64,000 bases of DNA from Puerhibacterium puerhi (GTDB lineage Bacteria > Actinomycetota > Actinomycetes > Actinomycetales > Cellulomonadaceae). The notes below the pieces were generated by a model. That model was not told where the DNA came from and ran no database searches. It saw only the letters and a program-made list of their open reading frames with translations. Positions 44,784 to 54,364 of this stretch are shown in pieces. A program made the position numbers and the translations under genes. The stretch's first letter is position 1, and each line of letters opens with the position of its first letter. Where the stretch lies: assembly GCF_009846865.1 (NCBI RefSeq), contig NZ_WUWN01000004.1, positions 100,223-164,222 on the forward strand. Reading direction: 5' to 3'.

Positions 44784-45872
44784 GTGCCCGAGAGATCCGA
44801 CGGTCGCCGCTCCGCCCGCCTCCGGCTCGGGGCGGTCGTCCTGCTGTGCGCCGTCGTGGCCGGCGTCGGCGCGTCCTGGTACCTCTCGGCCCGCGACGCC
44901 GGGCAGCCCGAGGCGCCGGGCGACCCGTGGTTCGCCGGGTACGTCGACGTCACCGCGGCCCCGACGTACGCCTTCGAGGCGGCGTCCGACGGGGCGGGCC
45001 AGGACGTCGTGCTGTCGTTCGTCGTGGCGGCGGCCCCGGACCGCTGCGAGCCGAGCTGGGGATCGGCAGCCACGCTCGACGAGGCGGCCGGGTCGCTCGA
45101 CCTGGACCGCCGCATCGCACGCCTTCGCGCCCAGGGCCACGACGCGGTCGTCTCGTTCGGCGGCCAGGCCGGCACCGAGCTGGGCGACGCCTGCGCCAGC
45201 GCGGGCGAGCTCGAGGACGCCTACGCGGCGGTCGTCGAGCGGTACGGGCTGACGACGGTCGACCTCGACCTGGAGGGCGACGCCCTCGGGGACGCCGCAG
45301 CGACGGCGCGCCGGGCCGAGGCGGTCGCCGCGCTCCAGTCGGCGCGGCGCGCGGCCGGCCAGGACCTCGCCGTCTGGCTCACCCTGCCCGTCGAGCCGGA
45401 CGGCCTCACCCCGGAGGGCACCGCCGCGGTCGCGGCGTTCCTCGCCGCGGGGGTCGACCTCGCGGGCGTGAACGCCATGACGATGAACTTCGGCGCCGAG
45501 GGTGCGATGTCCGACCTCGCGCGCCGCGCGCTCGAGTCGCTGCACCGCCAGCTCGGCACGCTCTACGCCCAGGCCGACCCTCGGCACGGGCCCGCCGCGC
45601 TGTGGCGCAAGGTCGGCGCGACGCCGATGATCGGCCAGAACGACGTCGCCGGCGACGTCTTCGGCCTGTCCGACGCCCGCGCCCTCAACGCCTACGCGCG
45701 CGAGCGCGGCCTCGGCCGGATGTCGATGTGGTCGCTCAACCGCGACCGCGCCTGCAGCGGCGACGATGCCGCGACGTCCGCCGCCTCCGCCGCGTGCAGC
45801 GGCGTCGACCAGGGCGACGAGCGCTTCGCCTCGCTGCTGGCGGCCGGGTTCACCGGCCGCCCCGGTGGCTGA
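44784..45872 (+). CDS. secreted or membrane-anchored GH18 chitinase-like protein
   Basis: Protein of 362 residues. A basic head (ERSDGRRSARLRLG) and one hydrophobic helix (residues 15-35) form a signal anchor. The catalytic domain shows VVSFGGQAG (strand 3) and VDLDLEG, the DxDxE motif with catalytic Glu, and MTMNFGAEGAM with QNDVAG as later GH18 strands. The domain is like bacterial single-domain chitinases without a binding module. GTG at 44784 follows GAGGGG by 8 bases. Activity on chitin is likely but unproven. Confidence 0.82.
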   Translation: MPERSDGRRSARLRLGAVVLLCAVVAGVGASWYLSARDAGQPEAPGDPWFAGYVDVTAAPTYAFEAASDGAGQDVVLSFVVAAAPDRCEPSWGSAATLDEAAGSLDLDRRIARLRAQGHDAVVSFGGQAGTELGDACASAGELEDAYAAVVERYGLTTVDLDLEGDALGDAAATARRAEAVAALQSARRAAGQDLAVWLTLPVEPDGLTPEGTAAVAAFLAAGVDLAGVNAMTMNFGAEGAMSDLARRALESLHRQLGTLYAQADPRHGPAALWRKVGATPMIGQNDVAGDVFGLSDARALNAYARERGLGRMSMWSLNRDRACSGDDAATSAASAACSGVDQGDERFASLLAAGFTGRPGG

Positions 45873-45973
45873 TCGGCGCCGCGCTCTCACCCGTTGCGGA
45901 TGATGCGCGCCGTCCACGGGCCGCGGTGTCGTGCTCGTGGGCCCCAGCGCCGCTGAGCCGACCGGAGGTGGCC

Positions 45974-47608
45974 ATGGCCGACAGCCCCACCCGGACCGAG
46001 GCGTCCGCCGGGACCGGCACCGCGCCGGCGCGCCCGGCGCTCGTGCTGCTCGCCCTCATCGTGGTGGCGGCGGTGGCGAACCTGAACCTGTCGGTGGCGA
46101 ACGTCGCCCTCCCGACGATCGGCCGGGCCTTCGACTCGTCCCAGACGGTCCTCAACCTGGTCGCCGTCGGCTTCTCCCTGGGGCTCGCCGCCTCGGTGCT
46201 CTACCTCAGCGCGGTGGGCGACCGGCACGGCCGCAAGCTGATGGTGGTCGTCGGCCTCCTGCTGTCGGTCCCGGCGAGCCTGCTGGCCGCGTACGCGCCC
46301 AGCGACGTCGTCCTGGTGGTCGCCCGGATCTTCGGGGGCGTGGCGGCCGGCATGGTCTACCCGACCACGCTGGCGCTCGTCACCGCCCTCTGGTCGGGCC
46401 CGGGGCGCACGCGCGCCATCGCGCTGTGGTCGGCGCTCGGCGGCGCGATCGCCGCGCTCGGCCCGATGGCGTCCGGCTTCCTCCTGGAGCGCTTCTGGTG
46501 GGGGTCGGTCTTCCTCCTCACCCTGCCGCTGGCCGTCGTCGCGCTGACCCTGGCCTGGTTCGTCCTGCCCGCGCACGTCCACGAGTCCACCGACGCCGTG
46601 GACAACCTCGGCGGGGTGCTGTCCGTGGTGCTCGTCGCGAGCCTGGTGCTGGCGATCGACTTCGCCCCGGTCCCCGGGCAGGGGGCGCTCGTCGCGGGGC
46701 TCGCCGTCGTGGCCCTGGCCGCCGTCGTCGCGTTCGTGCTGCGGCAGCGCCGCGCGCCCAACCCGCTGTACGACCTGGCGGTCGCGGGGCGCCGGATCTT
46801 CTGGGTGGCCGCCTGCGCCGGCATCATCGTCTTCGGGTCCCTCATGGGCGCGATGTTCGTCAGCCAGCAGTACCTGCAGAACGTGCTCGGCTACAGCACC
46901 CTCGGGGCCGGGACCGCGTTCCTGCCGGCCATCGTGCTCATGGTCCTGGTCGCGCCGCGCTCCGCGCGGCTGGTGGAGGCCCGCGGCGCGCGCTTCACGC
47001 TCCTGGTCGGGTACGCCTTCCTGCTGGCAGCGTTCGCCTGGATGTTCTTCCTCTGGAGCGAGGGCAGCAGCTACTGGCAGGTCGCCGTGGCCTACGTCCT
47101 CGTCGGCACCGGCGTCGGCTTCGCCGGCACGCCGGCGTCGCACTCCCTGACCGGAGCCGTCCCGGTCGACCGCGCCGGGATGGCGTCCGGCACCGCCGAC
47201 CTGCAGCGCGACCTCGGCGGCGCGATCATGCAGTCGGTCTTCGGCGCGCTGCTCACGGCCGGGTACGCCAGCGCCTTCGGCGCGACGATCGCGAGCAGCG
47301 CCGAGGGCGGGACCGTCTCCGCCGCGGTGCGGTCGACGCTCACCAAGTCCTTCTCGAGCGCGCAGCAGGCGGCCGAGCAGTACCCGGCGTACGCCGCCCA
47401 GATCACCCAGGCGGCGAAGCAGTCGTTCCTGCAGGGGGACGACTGGGCGTACGCCGCCGGCGCGGTCGCGGTCCTCCTCGGGGCGGTGCTCGTCGCGGTC
47501 GCGTTCCCCCGGCGCTGGCGCGAGGACGAGCTGCTGGCGGCCTACCAGGCCGCCGACGACCGCGCGGGCGCGCCGCGGTCGCCCTCCCGGGGTGCGCCGG
47601 CGGACTGA
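45974..47608 (+). CDS. MFS transporter, DHA2-like drug exporter
   Basis: Protein of 544 residues with about fourteen helices. NLNLSVANVALPTIGRAF is helix 1 of the DHA2 group, AVGDRHGRKLMVVVG is the loop 2-3 motif, and RIFGGVAAGMVYPTTLAL matches motif C-like helix 5. PVDRAGMASGTADLQRDLGGA is typical of the carboxy-terminal half. It exports drugs or metabolites with protons. ATG is preceded by GGAGG. It ends before a strong hairpin shared with rplI. Confidence 0.92.
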   Translation: MADSPTRTEASAGTGTAPARPALVLLALIVVAAVANLNLSVANVALPTIGRAFDSSQTVLNLVAVGFSLGLAASVLYLSAVGDRHGRKLMVVVGLLLSVPASLLAAYAPSDVVLVVARIFGGVAAGMVYPTTLALVTALWSGPGRTRAIALWSALGGAIAALGPMASGFLLERFWWGSVFLLTLPLAVVALTLAWFVLPAHVHESTDAVDNLGGVLSVVLVASLVLAIDFAPVPGQGALVAGLAVVALAAVVAFVLRQRRAPNPLYDLAVAGRRIFWVAACAGIIVFGSLMGAMFVSQQYLQNVLGYSTLGAGTAFLPAIVLMVLVAPRSARLVEARGARFTLLVGYAFLLAAFAWMFFLWSEGSSYWQVAVAYVLVGTGVGFAGTPASHSLTGAVPVDRAGMASGTADLQRDLGGAIMQSVFGALLTAGYASAFGATIASSAEGGTVSAAVRSTLTKSFSSAQQAAEQYPAYAAQITQAAKQSFLQGDDWAYAAGAVAVLLGAVLVAVAFPRRWREDELLAAYQAADDRAGAPRSPSRGAPAD

Positions 47609-47667
47609 GGCGCACCCTCGAGGCGCACCGTCGATCCGCACGGCCCGGACGCACAGCCCGGACGCAC

Positions 47668-47704
47668 GAGGGCCCCGGCTCCCTCGCGGGGAGCCGGGGC
47701 CCTC
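47668..47704. terminator. bidirectional terminator, 16-bp perfect stem
   Basis: GAGGGCCCCGGCTCCC at 47668-47683 pairs perfectly with 47689-47704 around a five-base loop TCGCG. It lies between the MFS stop (+) and the rplI stop (-). Confidence 0.8.
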
Positions 47705-47753
47705 GGTGTCGATCAGCCGGTCATCGACCGACGTCGGGCGTGCCGACGTCAGC

Positions 47754-48203
47754 TCAGGCGGCGACGACCTTGACGTCGATCTTCGCCGACACCTCGGGGT
47801 GCAGGCGGACCGAGACGGTGTACGCGCCGGTCGACTTGATCGGCTGGCCGATCTCGATCTTGCGCTTGTCGACGGACGGGCCGCCGGCCTCGGTCACCGC
47901 GGTGGCGATGTCACCGGTCGTCACGGCGCCGAACAGGCGGCCGGACTCGCCCGACTTCGCCTTGACGACGACGTTCGTCTGCGACAGCCGCTCAGCAGCG
48001 GCCTTCGCCTCGTCCAGCGTCGCGATCTCGCGGGCCTTGCGGGCCTTGCGGATGGCGGCGACCTGCGACTCGTAGCCCTTGGTCCACGGGGTCGCGAGGT
48101 TGCGGGGCAGGAGGTAGTTACGGGCGTACCCGTCCTTCACCTCGACGACGTCGCCGGGCTCGCCGAGACCGGTGACCTCGTGGGTCAGGATCAGCTTGGC
48201 CAT
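47754..48203 (-). CDS. rplI: 50S ribosomal protein L9
   Basis: Protein of 149 residues: [20 protein letters not shown] then [15 protein letters not shown] is the L9 signature; the long central helix and carboxy-terminal domain ([27 protein letters not shown]) follow. It binds 23S rRNA near the L1 stalk. It is the last gene of the rpsF-ssb-rpsR-rplI operon, 21 bases after rpsR. Confidence 0.98.
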   Translation of the reverse strand: MAKLILTHEVTGLGEPGDVVEVKDGYARNYLLPRNLATPWTKGYESQVAAIRKARKAREIATLDEAKAAAERLSQTNVVVKAKSGESGRLFGAVTTGDIATAVTEAGGPSVDKRKIEIGQPIKSTGAYTVSVRLHPEVSAKIDVKVVAA

Positions 48204-48224
48204 GGTGTCTGTGATCCTTTCCGG

Positions 48225-48461
48225 TCAGCGGGCCGAGGACGAGTACGGCAGCAGCGCCATCTCGCGGGCGTTCTTCACGGCACGGGCGATCTGGCGCTGC
48301 TCCTGGACGGAGACGCCGGTCACGCGACGCGCGCGGATCTTGCCGCGGTCGGAGATGAACTTGCGCAGCAGCGCGGTGTCCTTGTAGTCGACGGTCTCGA
48401 TCTTGGCCGTCTTGAGCGGGTTCGCCTTCTTCTTGGGCTTGCGCACCACAGGCTTCGCCAT
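48225..48461 (-). CDS. rpsR: 30S ribosomal protein S18
   Basis: Protein of 78 residues. The basic head [15 protein letters not shown] is followed by the conserved [17 protein letters not shown], then [18 protein letters not shown]. This S18 has no zinc-binding CxxC cluster, so it is the zinc-independent form or the only copy. It pairs with S6 on the small-subunit platform. GGAG lies before ATG. Confidence 0.98.
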   Translation of the reverse strand: MAKPVVRKPKKKANPLKTAKIETVDYKDTALLRKFISDRGKIRARRVTGVSVQEQRQIARAVKNAREMALLPYSSSAR

Positions 48462-48561
48462 GGTGTTGCTCCTTCTCAGGTGCTGTCCCGGCCGGACGCC
48501 GGGCCGCGGGAGCGGCCGGCGTCGTGCGGGACGTGATGGTCCGGGGTGAGGTGCCGGTCGA

Positions 48562-49140
48562 TCAGAACGGGGGCTCGTCGCTGAACGCGCCGCCCGACGA
48601 CGCGGGGCCGGCCGTGGCCCACGGGTCGTTCTGCTGACCGCCACCGGAGGAACCGAACCCTCCGCCCTGGCCGCCGCCGTAGCCACCGCCGCTGCCGCCG
48701 GAGGAGCCGAAGCCCCCCTGGCCGCCGCCGCCGTAGCTACCGCCGCCGCCACCGAAGCCACCGCCGCCGCCAGAGCGCTGCGTGCGGGTCACCTTCGCCG
48801 TGGCGTTCCTCAGCGACGGGCCCACCTCGTCGACCTGCAGCTCGACGACGGTGCGCTTCTCCCCCTCACGGGTCTCGTACGAGCGCTGCGTCAGACGGCC
48901 CTGCACGATCACGCGCATGCCCTTCGTCAGCGACTCGGCGACGTTCTCCGCGGCCTCCCGCCAGACCGAGCAGGACAGGAACAGCGACTCGCCGTCCTTC
49001 CACTCGTTGGTCTGGCGGTCGAAGGTGCGCGGCGTGGACGCGATGCGGAAGTTGGCGACCGCGGCGCCCGAGGGCGTGAACCGCAGCTCCGGGTCCGCAA
49101 CCAGGTTTCCGACCACCGTGATGACGGTCTCACCAGCCAT
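48562..49140 (-). CDS. ssb: single-stranded DNA-binding protein
   Basis: Protein of 192 residues. Residues 3-110 are the OB fold with [20 protein letters not shown] and [16 protein letters not shown] Gly-rich linker ([13 protein letters not shown] and similar) leads to the acidic tip DEPPF, which recruits repair and replication partners. It coats single-stranded DNA at the fork. The 100-base spacer to rpsR shows nothing notable. Confidence 0.98.
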   Translation of the reverse strand: MAGETVITVVGNLVADPELRFTPSGAAVANFRIASTPRTFDRQTNEWKDGESLFLSCSVWREAAENVAESLTKGMRVIVQGRLTQRSYETREGEKRTVVELQVDEVGPSLRNATAKVTRTQRSGGGGGFGGGGGSYGGGGQGGFGSSGGSGGGYGGGQGGGFGSSGGGQQNDPWATAGPASSGGAFSDEPPF

Positions 49141-49242
49141 GCCTAGCTCCTTCGTTCGTCCGGGACACGCTTGGGGGAAATCCCATCACGCGGCGCCCAC
49201 AGGGCCCGGCGTGGCGGGGAAGGGAGAGAGTCCGGCTCGGTC

Positions 49243-49533
49243 TCAGCGAGCGTCCGCGCGCAGGATCTTGGTCCGCAGCACGGCCTCGTTGAGGCCCAGC
49301 TGGCGGTCGAGCTCCTTCGCGGTCTCCACGGAGGACGTGAAGTCGACGACGGCGTAGATGCCCTCGGACTTCTTCTTGATGTCGTACGCCATGCGGCGAC
49401 GGCCCCAGATGTCCACCTTGTCGACGCTGCCGCCCTCGTTCGAGATCACCGAGAGGTACTTCTCGAGCGACGGGGCCACGGTGCGCTCCTCGACCTCCGG
49501 GTCCAGGATCACCATCAGCTCGTACTGACGCAT
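49243..49533 (-). CDS. rpsF: 30S ribosomal protein S6
   Basis: Protein of 96 residues: [20 protein letters not shown] then [18 protein letters not shown], the S6 signature. It forms the platform heterodimer with S18. GAGGAGG lies upstream of ATG. A TTCACG/TATCCT promoter (18-base spacing, -10 at 49646-49651 on the minus strand) and a hairpin at 49563-49581 lie upstream, so it heads the ribosomal operon. Confidence 0.98.
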   Translation of the reverse strand: MRQYELMVILDPEVEERTVAPSLEKYLSVISNEGGSVDKVDIWGRRRMAYDIKKKSEGIYAVVDFTSSVETAKELDRQLGLNEAVLRTKILRADAR

Positions 49534-49562
49534 GAGTCAACCCACCTCCTCTGGTCTGTGCG

Positions 49563-49581
49563 GTCACGGTCCGTCCGTGAC
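49563..49581 (-). promoter_or_regulatory. hairpin in rpsF leader, possible S6:S18 control element
   Basis: GTCACGG and CCGTGAC form a perfect 7-bp stem with a five-base loop about 30 bases before rpsF. Many bacteria autoregulate rpsF through an S6:S18-binding leader hairpin, so this is a candidate; the known motif was not matched in detail. Confidence 0.35.
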
Positions 49582-49690
49582 AGGAGGGTTCAACGCGTCG
49601 TCGTGCCCCTGCCCCGGGACGGGACGTGGGCACAGACAGTTGACCAGGATACCGCCGCGCGGCGGCTCCCGTGAAATCGCGCTCGAGATC

Positions 49691-49738
49691 GCCGCTGGGG
49701 TCGCCGCTGGGGTCGCCGCTGGGGTCGCCGCTGGGGTC
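49691..49738. repeat. four perfect tandem copies of a 12-bp repeat
   Basis: GCCGCTGGGGTC occurs four times (49691-49738), with GAGATC-containing degenerate units on both sides (49685-49690 and 49739-49750). It lies between the penicillin-binding protein terminator and the rpsF promoter; no frame across it looks coding. Copy number is likely to vary among strains. Confidence 0.9.
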
Positions 49739-49767
49739 GCCGCCGAGATCCCCGCAGGTGCGGCAGC

Positions 49768-49796
49768 GCCCCCGCCCGGGCGTCCCGGGCGGGGGC
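49768..49796 (-). terminator. terminator of the penicillin-binding protein gene
   Basis: GCCCCCGCCCGGG and CCCGGGCGGGGGC form a perfect 13-bp stem with a three-base loop, 28 bases beyond the stop codon of the gene on the minus strand. Confidence 0.75.
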
Positions 49797-49824
49797 ACGA
49801 CGGTCCCGCGGACCGAAGGGGGCG

Positions 49825-52272
49825 TCAGCCCAGGGGCCAGCCCTCGGCGCGGTTGTCCGTGCCGCCGCCACCGCCGTCCTCGCCGCCGCCCTGGCCGCCG
49901 CCCTGGCCACCGCCCTGACCGGTGCCCTGGCCGCCGCCGGGCTCCTCGGTCTCGGTGGGCGTCGGGGACGGCGTGGGCGTGGGCGTCGGCGTCGGCTCCG
50001 GCTGCGCGGGCCCGGACGAGACGATCAGCGCGATCGTCGACCCCTTGGGCACCTGCTGCCCGGCCGAGCCGACCTGGACGACCGTGCCCTTCGGCTGGTC
50101 GGAGGGCTGCTCCTGCATCGCCACCTGCAGGCCGAGGTTCGACAGCGCACGCTGGGCGGGGCCCACCTGCTGGCCGACGAGGTTGCCGGGCACGGTCACG
50201 AACTCCTGCTCCGGCGTCTCGGACGGCGTCGGGCTCGGCGACGGCGAGGCCGTCTCGGTGGGCGTCGGCCGCGCCGTCGGCGTCGCGCGGGGCGGCGTGT
50301 AGGGCGGGAAGTCCTCCACCGGCACGCCGTCGAGCGCCACCTTCATGTAGTCGGTCCACGCCCGCACCGGCCACGAGGAACCGGTGATCTCGCTGTACGG
50401 ACCGAACGGGTCGATCGTGACCGTGGTCGCCTTGCCGTCGACGTCCTGCACCTGGTGCAGGCCGACGACGGTGGCCAGCTGGGGCGTGAACCCGGCGAAC
50501 CAGGCCGACATGTTGTCGTTCGACGTGCCGGTCTTGCCGGCGATCGGGCGCCACTCGCCGTTCGGTCCGCGCACCTCCTGCGCGACCTTGCCCGAGCCGT
50601 CCTCGACCACCTTGGTCATCGCGTACGTGGCCGCGGCCATGACGTCGGGGTCGACGACCTCGGTCTGCTTCGTCGGCCCGGCGTAGACCGGCTTGTCGTC
50701 GAGCGTGGTCACCGACGCGACGAGGTGCGGGGTCGTGCGCTGGCCCTGCGCGGCGATCGTCGAGTACGCGGCGGCGAGGTCCACGGGTCGCACCGAGGCG
50801 GTGCCGAGCACGTTCGACGCGACCGCGTCCAGGTCCTGCGTGTCCTTGGGGATGCCGAGGTCCACCGCCGTCTCGACCGTCTTCTCCGGCCCGATCTCGA
50901 GGTTGAGCGCGGCGTACACGGTGTTCACCGAGTGCGCCGTGGCCGTGACGAGGTTGATCCGGCCGTAGTTCGTGCCGCCGAAGTTCCGCAGGCCGTACTC
51001 GGTGTTCTCCCAGCCGGGCAGGCGCAGGCCGCTGTTGCCGTTGAACCGCTCGGTGAGCTTGTGCCCGTCGCGCAGCGCGGCGACGAGGGTGAACGGCTTG
51101 AAGGTCGAGCCGGCCTGGAAGTGGTCCTGCGTGGCGGTGTTGAACTGCTGCTTGACGTAGTCGGCCCCGCCGTACAGCGCGCGGATCTCGCCGGTCTTCG
51201 GGTCGATCGAGACGATCGCCGCGCGCAGGTCCGGGCTCGCGGGCCTGTCGTACTGCCACAGCCCCGCCGCGGTGTCCGCCGCCGCCTGCTGCAGCTTCGG
51301 GTCGATCGTCGTCGTGATCTTGTAGCCGCCGGTGTAGAGCTGGTCCTCGGTGAACTGCCCGGTGCGGACGAGCTCCTTCTTCACCTCCTCGAGGAGGTAG
51401 CCGACCTGCCCGCCCTTGGTGTTGGTGGCCGCCGGCTTGGGCTTGACCTCCGGGAACTGCGCCTGCTGCTTCTCGGCGTCGGTGATGTACCCGGACGCGG
51501 CCATGCGGTCGATCGAGCGCTGCCAGCGGGCCTGGGCCTGCTCGGGGTTGACCGCCGGGTCCCAGTTGCTGGGCGACGGGATGATGCCCGCCAGCATGGC
51601 GGCCTCGGAGTAGCTGAGGTCCTTGGCGGACTTGCCGAAGTACGCCTGGGACGCCGCCTCGACGCCGTAGGCGCCGCGGCCCCAGTAGATGGTGTTGAGG
51701 TAGTTCTCGAGCACCTGCTCCTTGGGCTGGGAGCGGGCGACCTTCAGCGCGATGATCGCCTCCTTCGCCTTGCCGACGTAGGAGGTGGTGGTGTCCGTGT
51801 AGTAGCGCTCGACGTACTGCTGCGTCAGCGTCGAGGCGCCCTGGCGCGACCCGCCCTTGAGGTTGTTCCACGCCGAGCGCACGATGCCCTTGGGGTCGAC
51901 GCCGATGTTGGTCCAGAAGGTCTGGTCCTCCGACGCGACGACGGCGTCGCCGACGTACTCCGGCAGGTCCTCGTAGTTGACGATGACGCGCTTCTGCAGC
52001 GCGAACGTGCCCATCTCGGAGCCGTCCGCCCAGTACACCGAGGTGGCCTGGTCGTTCACCGACTCGAGGTTCGGGGGGATCTGCACCGTGGCCCAGGCCA
52101 TCGCGAACGCGCCGACGCCGAGGGCCACGACGGCGAGGACCGCGCCGAGGACGATCCGCCACGAGGGCAGCCAGCGCCGCACCGGGCCCTTGTTCGGGCG
52201 CGGGTAGTTCCAGAACCGGCGTCGTCGGGCCGGCTGCCGCGCCGGCCGCGCAGGTTTCCGCGTGCTCGCCAC
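49825..52272 (-). CDS. ponA: class A penicillin-binding protein (bifunctional, PonA type)
   Basis: Protein of about 815 residues. A basic cytoplasmic head precedes one membrane helix (39-60). The GT51 glycosyltransferase domain has ASEDQTFW, GASTLTQQYVERYY, KEQVLENYLN and GRGAYGVEAAS. The transpeptidase domain has GSTFKPF (SxxK serine), SVN and KTGTS. After residue 660 come a PASTA domain (VPGNLVGQQVGPAQ) and a Pro/Thr-rich then Gly-rich tail. It polymerises and crosslinks peptidoglycan outside the membrane. GTG at 52272; a -10 box TAGTGT on the minus strand at 52370-52375 or nearby is likely. Confidence 0.95.
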   Translation of the reverse strand: MASTRKPARPARQPARRRRFWNYPRPNKGPVRRWLPSWRIVLGAVLAVVALGVGAFAMAWATVQIPPNLESVNDQATSVYWADGSEMGTFALQKRVIVNYEDLPEYVGDAVVASEDQTFWTNIGVDPKGIVRSAWNNLKGGSRQGASTLTQQYVERYYTDTTTSYVGKAKEAIIALKVARSQPKEQVLENYLNTIYWGRGAYGVEAASQAYFGKSAKDLSYSEAAMLAGIIPSPSNWDPAVNPEQAQARWQRSIDRMAASGYITDAEKQQAQFPEVKPKPAATNTKGGQVGYLLEEVKKELVRTGQFTEDQLYTGGYKITTTIDPKLQQAAADTAAGLWQYDRPASPDLRAAIVSIDPKTGEIRALYGGADYVKQQFNTATQDHFQAGSTFKPFTLVAALRDGHKLTERFNGNSGLRLPGWENTEYGLRNFGGTNYGRINLVTATAHSVNTVYAALNLEIGPEKTVETAVDLGIPKDTQDLDAVASNVLGTASVRPVDLAAAYSTIAAQGQRTTPHLVASVTTLDDKPVYAGPTKQTEVVDPDVMAAATYAMTKVVEDGSGKVAQEVRGPNGEWRPIAGKTGTSNDNMSAWFAGFTPQLATVVGLHQVQDVDGKATTVTIDPFGPYSEITGSSWPVRAWTDYMKVALDGVPVEDFPPYTPPRATPTARPTPTETASPSPSPTPSETPEQEFVTVPGNLVGQQVGPAQRALSNLGLQVAMQEQPSDQPKGTVVQVGSAGQQVPKGSTIALIVSSGPAQPEPTPTPTPTPSPTPTETEEPGGGQGTGQGGGQGGGQGGGEDGGGGGTDNRAEGWPLG

Positions 52273-52541
52273 GTCCTGCCTTCCTCCTGGGGGGTCGTCC
52301 GCCCGAGGCGCCGGCGCTCGCGACCGCCGGGGATCCGGCACGTCGCGGCGGCCCGGGCGCACGGGGCCAGTCAAGAACACTAGGGGATGCCTCTCCCGCA
52401 GGCCCTGCGGGGCCGCGCGTCGTGGGCGCATTCGCGCGGCCTCTCCCCCCAGGAGCCCCTGCCGCTCCCCGGAACCTTCACAAACCGGGCGTCGCTGATT
52501 GCGCGGCGGGGTGCGCAGGGCTAAGTTCTGGTGATCGCGAT

Positions 52542-52556
52542 GTATCGACTCGATAC
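52542..52556. promoter_or_regulatory. PadR operator candidate GTATCGA-C-TCGATAC
   Basis: A perfect 15-bp palindrome, extending to ATGT...ACGT on the outside with few mismatches, lies 66 bp upstream of the padR-ino1 operon start. PadR regulators bind such ATGTATCGA-type palindromes. The spacer 52273-52622 otherwise shows only the divergent promoters. Confidence 0.6.
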
Positions 52557-52622
52557 GTCGACACGACATCGACACGACAGCCGGCGCCCGGGGCGCCGGA
52601 GGACGCCGGGAGGAGGACCGCC

Positions 52623-53276
52623 GTGCGCAGTCGTTCCGACCTGCTGGAGACCGCCGTCCTGGGCGTCCTCAGCTCCTCCCCGCTGCACGGCTACGAGCTG
52701 CGCAAGCGGCTGTCCCTGCTGCTGGGCCGGTTCCGGGCGTTCTCCTACGGCACGCTGTACCCGGCGCTCAAGTCGCTGCAGGCGCGCGGCCTCATCGCCG
52801 CCGCCGAGCCGGCGGCGGGCGGCCCGACCGCACGGGGCGGCAAGGCGCGCGCCGCGCGCCGCGCCGGGTCCGACGCCGCGGCGCCCCCTGGCCGGGTGAC
52901 CGGGCGCCGGGGCCGCATCGTGTACGAGCTCACGGCCGAGGGCAAGGAGCACCTCCAGTCCGTGCTCGCCTCCTCGGGCCCCGCGGCCTGGGAGGACGAG
53001 AGCTTCGACGTCCGGTTCGCGCTGTTCGCGCAGACCGACGCCGACACCCGCCTGCGCATCCTGGAGGGCCGGCGCACCCGGCTCACCGAACGGCTGGAGG
53101 CGGTCCGCGAGTCCGCGGCGCGCACGTTCGAGCGGCTCGACGAGTACACGCTCGAGCTGCAGCGCCACGGGCTCGAGCAGGTCGAGCGCGAGGTGCGCTG
53201 GCTCGACGGCCTCATCACCACCGAGAGGGACCGCGCCGCCCGGCGCGGGCCCCACAACGAGAAGGAGCGAGGATGA
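52623..53276 (+). CDS. PadR-family regulator of ino1
   Basis: Protein of 217 residues. The winged helix (residues 5-95) shows [20 protein letters not shown] and [19 protein letters not shown]. The wing is lengthened by an Ala/Gly/Arg-rich insertion (residues 62-98) before [15 protein letters not shown]. Residues 120-205 are a helical dimerisation part. A padR gene directly before ino1 is conserved in Actinobacteria (as in mycobacteria), so it probably controls inositol synthesis. GTG at 52623 follows GGAGGAGG-like sequence by 6 bases; the stop overlaps the ino1 start (ATGA). Confidence 0.92.
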   Translation: MRSRSDLLETAVLGVLSSSPLHGYELRKRLSLLLGRFRAFSYGTLYPALKSLQARGLIAAAEPAAGGPTARGGKARAARRAGSDAAAPPGRVTGRRGRIVYELTAEGKEHLQSVLASSGPAAWEDESFDVRFALFAQTDADTRLRILEGRRTRLTERLEAVRESAARTFERLDEYTLELQRHGLEQVEREVRWLDGLITTERDRAARRGPHNEKERG

Positions 53277-54364
53277 CCTCCATCCGCGTCGCCATCGTCG
53301 GCGTTGGCAACTGTGCATCGTCCCTGGTCCAGGGCGTGCACTACTACCGTGACGCCGACCCGGCCAGCACGGTTCCGGGTCTCATGCACGTGCAGTTCGG
53401 CGACTACCACGTGCGGGACCTCGAGTTCGTGGCGGCGTTCGACGTCGACGCGAAGAAGGTCGGTTTCGACCTCGCCGAGGCGATCTACGCCTCCGAGAAC
53501 AACACCATCAAGATCGCCGACGTCCCGCCGACCGGCGTGACCGTCCAGCGCGGCCCGACCATGGACGGCCTCGGCTCGTACTACCAGGCCACCATCGAGG
53601 AGTCGCCGGCCGAGCCGGTCGACGTCGTCCAGGCGCTCAAGGACGCCCAGGTCGACGTGCTCGTGTCCTACCTGCCGGTGGGTTCGGAGGAGGCCGACAA
53701 GTTCTACGCGCAGTGCGCCATCGACGCGGGCGTGGCCTTCGTCAACGCGCTGCCGGTCTTCATCGCCTCCGACCCGGAGTGGGCGAAGAAGTTCGAGGAC
53801 GCCGGCGTGCCGATCGTCGGCGACGACATCAAGTCGCAGGTGGGCGCGACGATCACGCACCGCGTGCTCGCCAAGCTGTTCGAGGACCGCGGCGTCATCC
53901 TCGACCGCACCTACCAGCTCAACGTCGGCGGCAACATGGACTTCAAGAACATGCTGCAGCGCGACCGCCTGGAGTCGAAGAAGGTCTCCAAGACCCAGGC
54001 CGTGACGTCCAACCTCACCGGCCCGCTCGCCGGCAAGAAGGACGACCGCAACGTCCACATCGGCCCGTCGGACTACGTCGCCTGGCTGGACGACCGCAAG
54101 TGGGCCTACGTGCGCCTCGAGGGCCGCGCCTTCGGCGAGGTGCCGCTGAACCTGGAGTACAAGCTCGAGGTGTGGGACTCCCCCAACTCGGCCGGCATCA
54201 TCATCGACGCCGTCCGCGCCGCGAAGATCGCCAAGGACCGCGGCATCGGCGGCCCGATCCTGTCGGCGTCGACGTACTTCATGAAGTCCCCGCCGGTGCA
54301 GATGGAGGACCAGCAGGGCCGCGCCCAGCTGGAGGCCTTCATCCGCGGCGAGGTCGAGCGCTGA
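53273..54364 (+). CDS. ino1: inositol-3-phosphate synthase
   Basis: Protein of 363 residues, typical of the short actinobacterial form. The NAD motif [17 protein letters not shown] is at residue 8, [17 protein letters not shown] near 125, [11 protein letters not shown] near 155, [16 protein letters not shown] near 180, and [13 protein letters not shown] near 220 with conserved lysines. It converts glucose-6-phosphate to inositol-3-phosphate, the entry to phosphatidylinositol and mycothiol. It is coupled to padR. A perfect 92-bp tandem duplication starts at its stop codon. Confidence 0.97.
   Translation: MTSIRVAIVGVGNCASSLVQGVHYYRDADPASTVPGLMHVQFGDYHVRDLEFVAAFDVDAKKVGFDLAEAIYASENNTIKIADVPPTGVTVQRGPTMDGLGSYYQATIEESPAEPVDVVQALKDAQVDVLVSYLPVGSEEADKFYAQCAIDAGVAFVNALPVFIASDPEWAKKFEDAGVPIVGDDIKSQVGATITHRVLAKLFEDRGVILDRTYQLNVGGNMDFKNMLQRDRLESKKVSKTQAVTSNLTGPLAGKKDDRNVHIGPSDYVAWLDDRKWAYVRLEGRAFGEVPLNLEYKLEVWDSPNSAGIIIDAVRAAKIAKDRGIGGPILSASTYFMKSPPVQMEDQQGRAQLEAFIRGEVER

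Noticed and set aside
43060..45917. Amino-terminal extension of dnaB by nearly 1000 codons
   Set aside because: The frame stays open by base composition only, and MATE and GH18-like genes with clear motifs run on the other strand. DnaB starts at 43019 with a good ribosome binding site.
49691..49738. CRISPR array
   Set aside because: The units are directly adjacent 12-mers with no spacers, and no cas gene is present.
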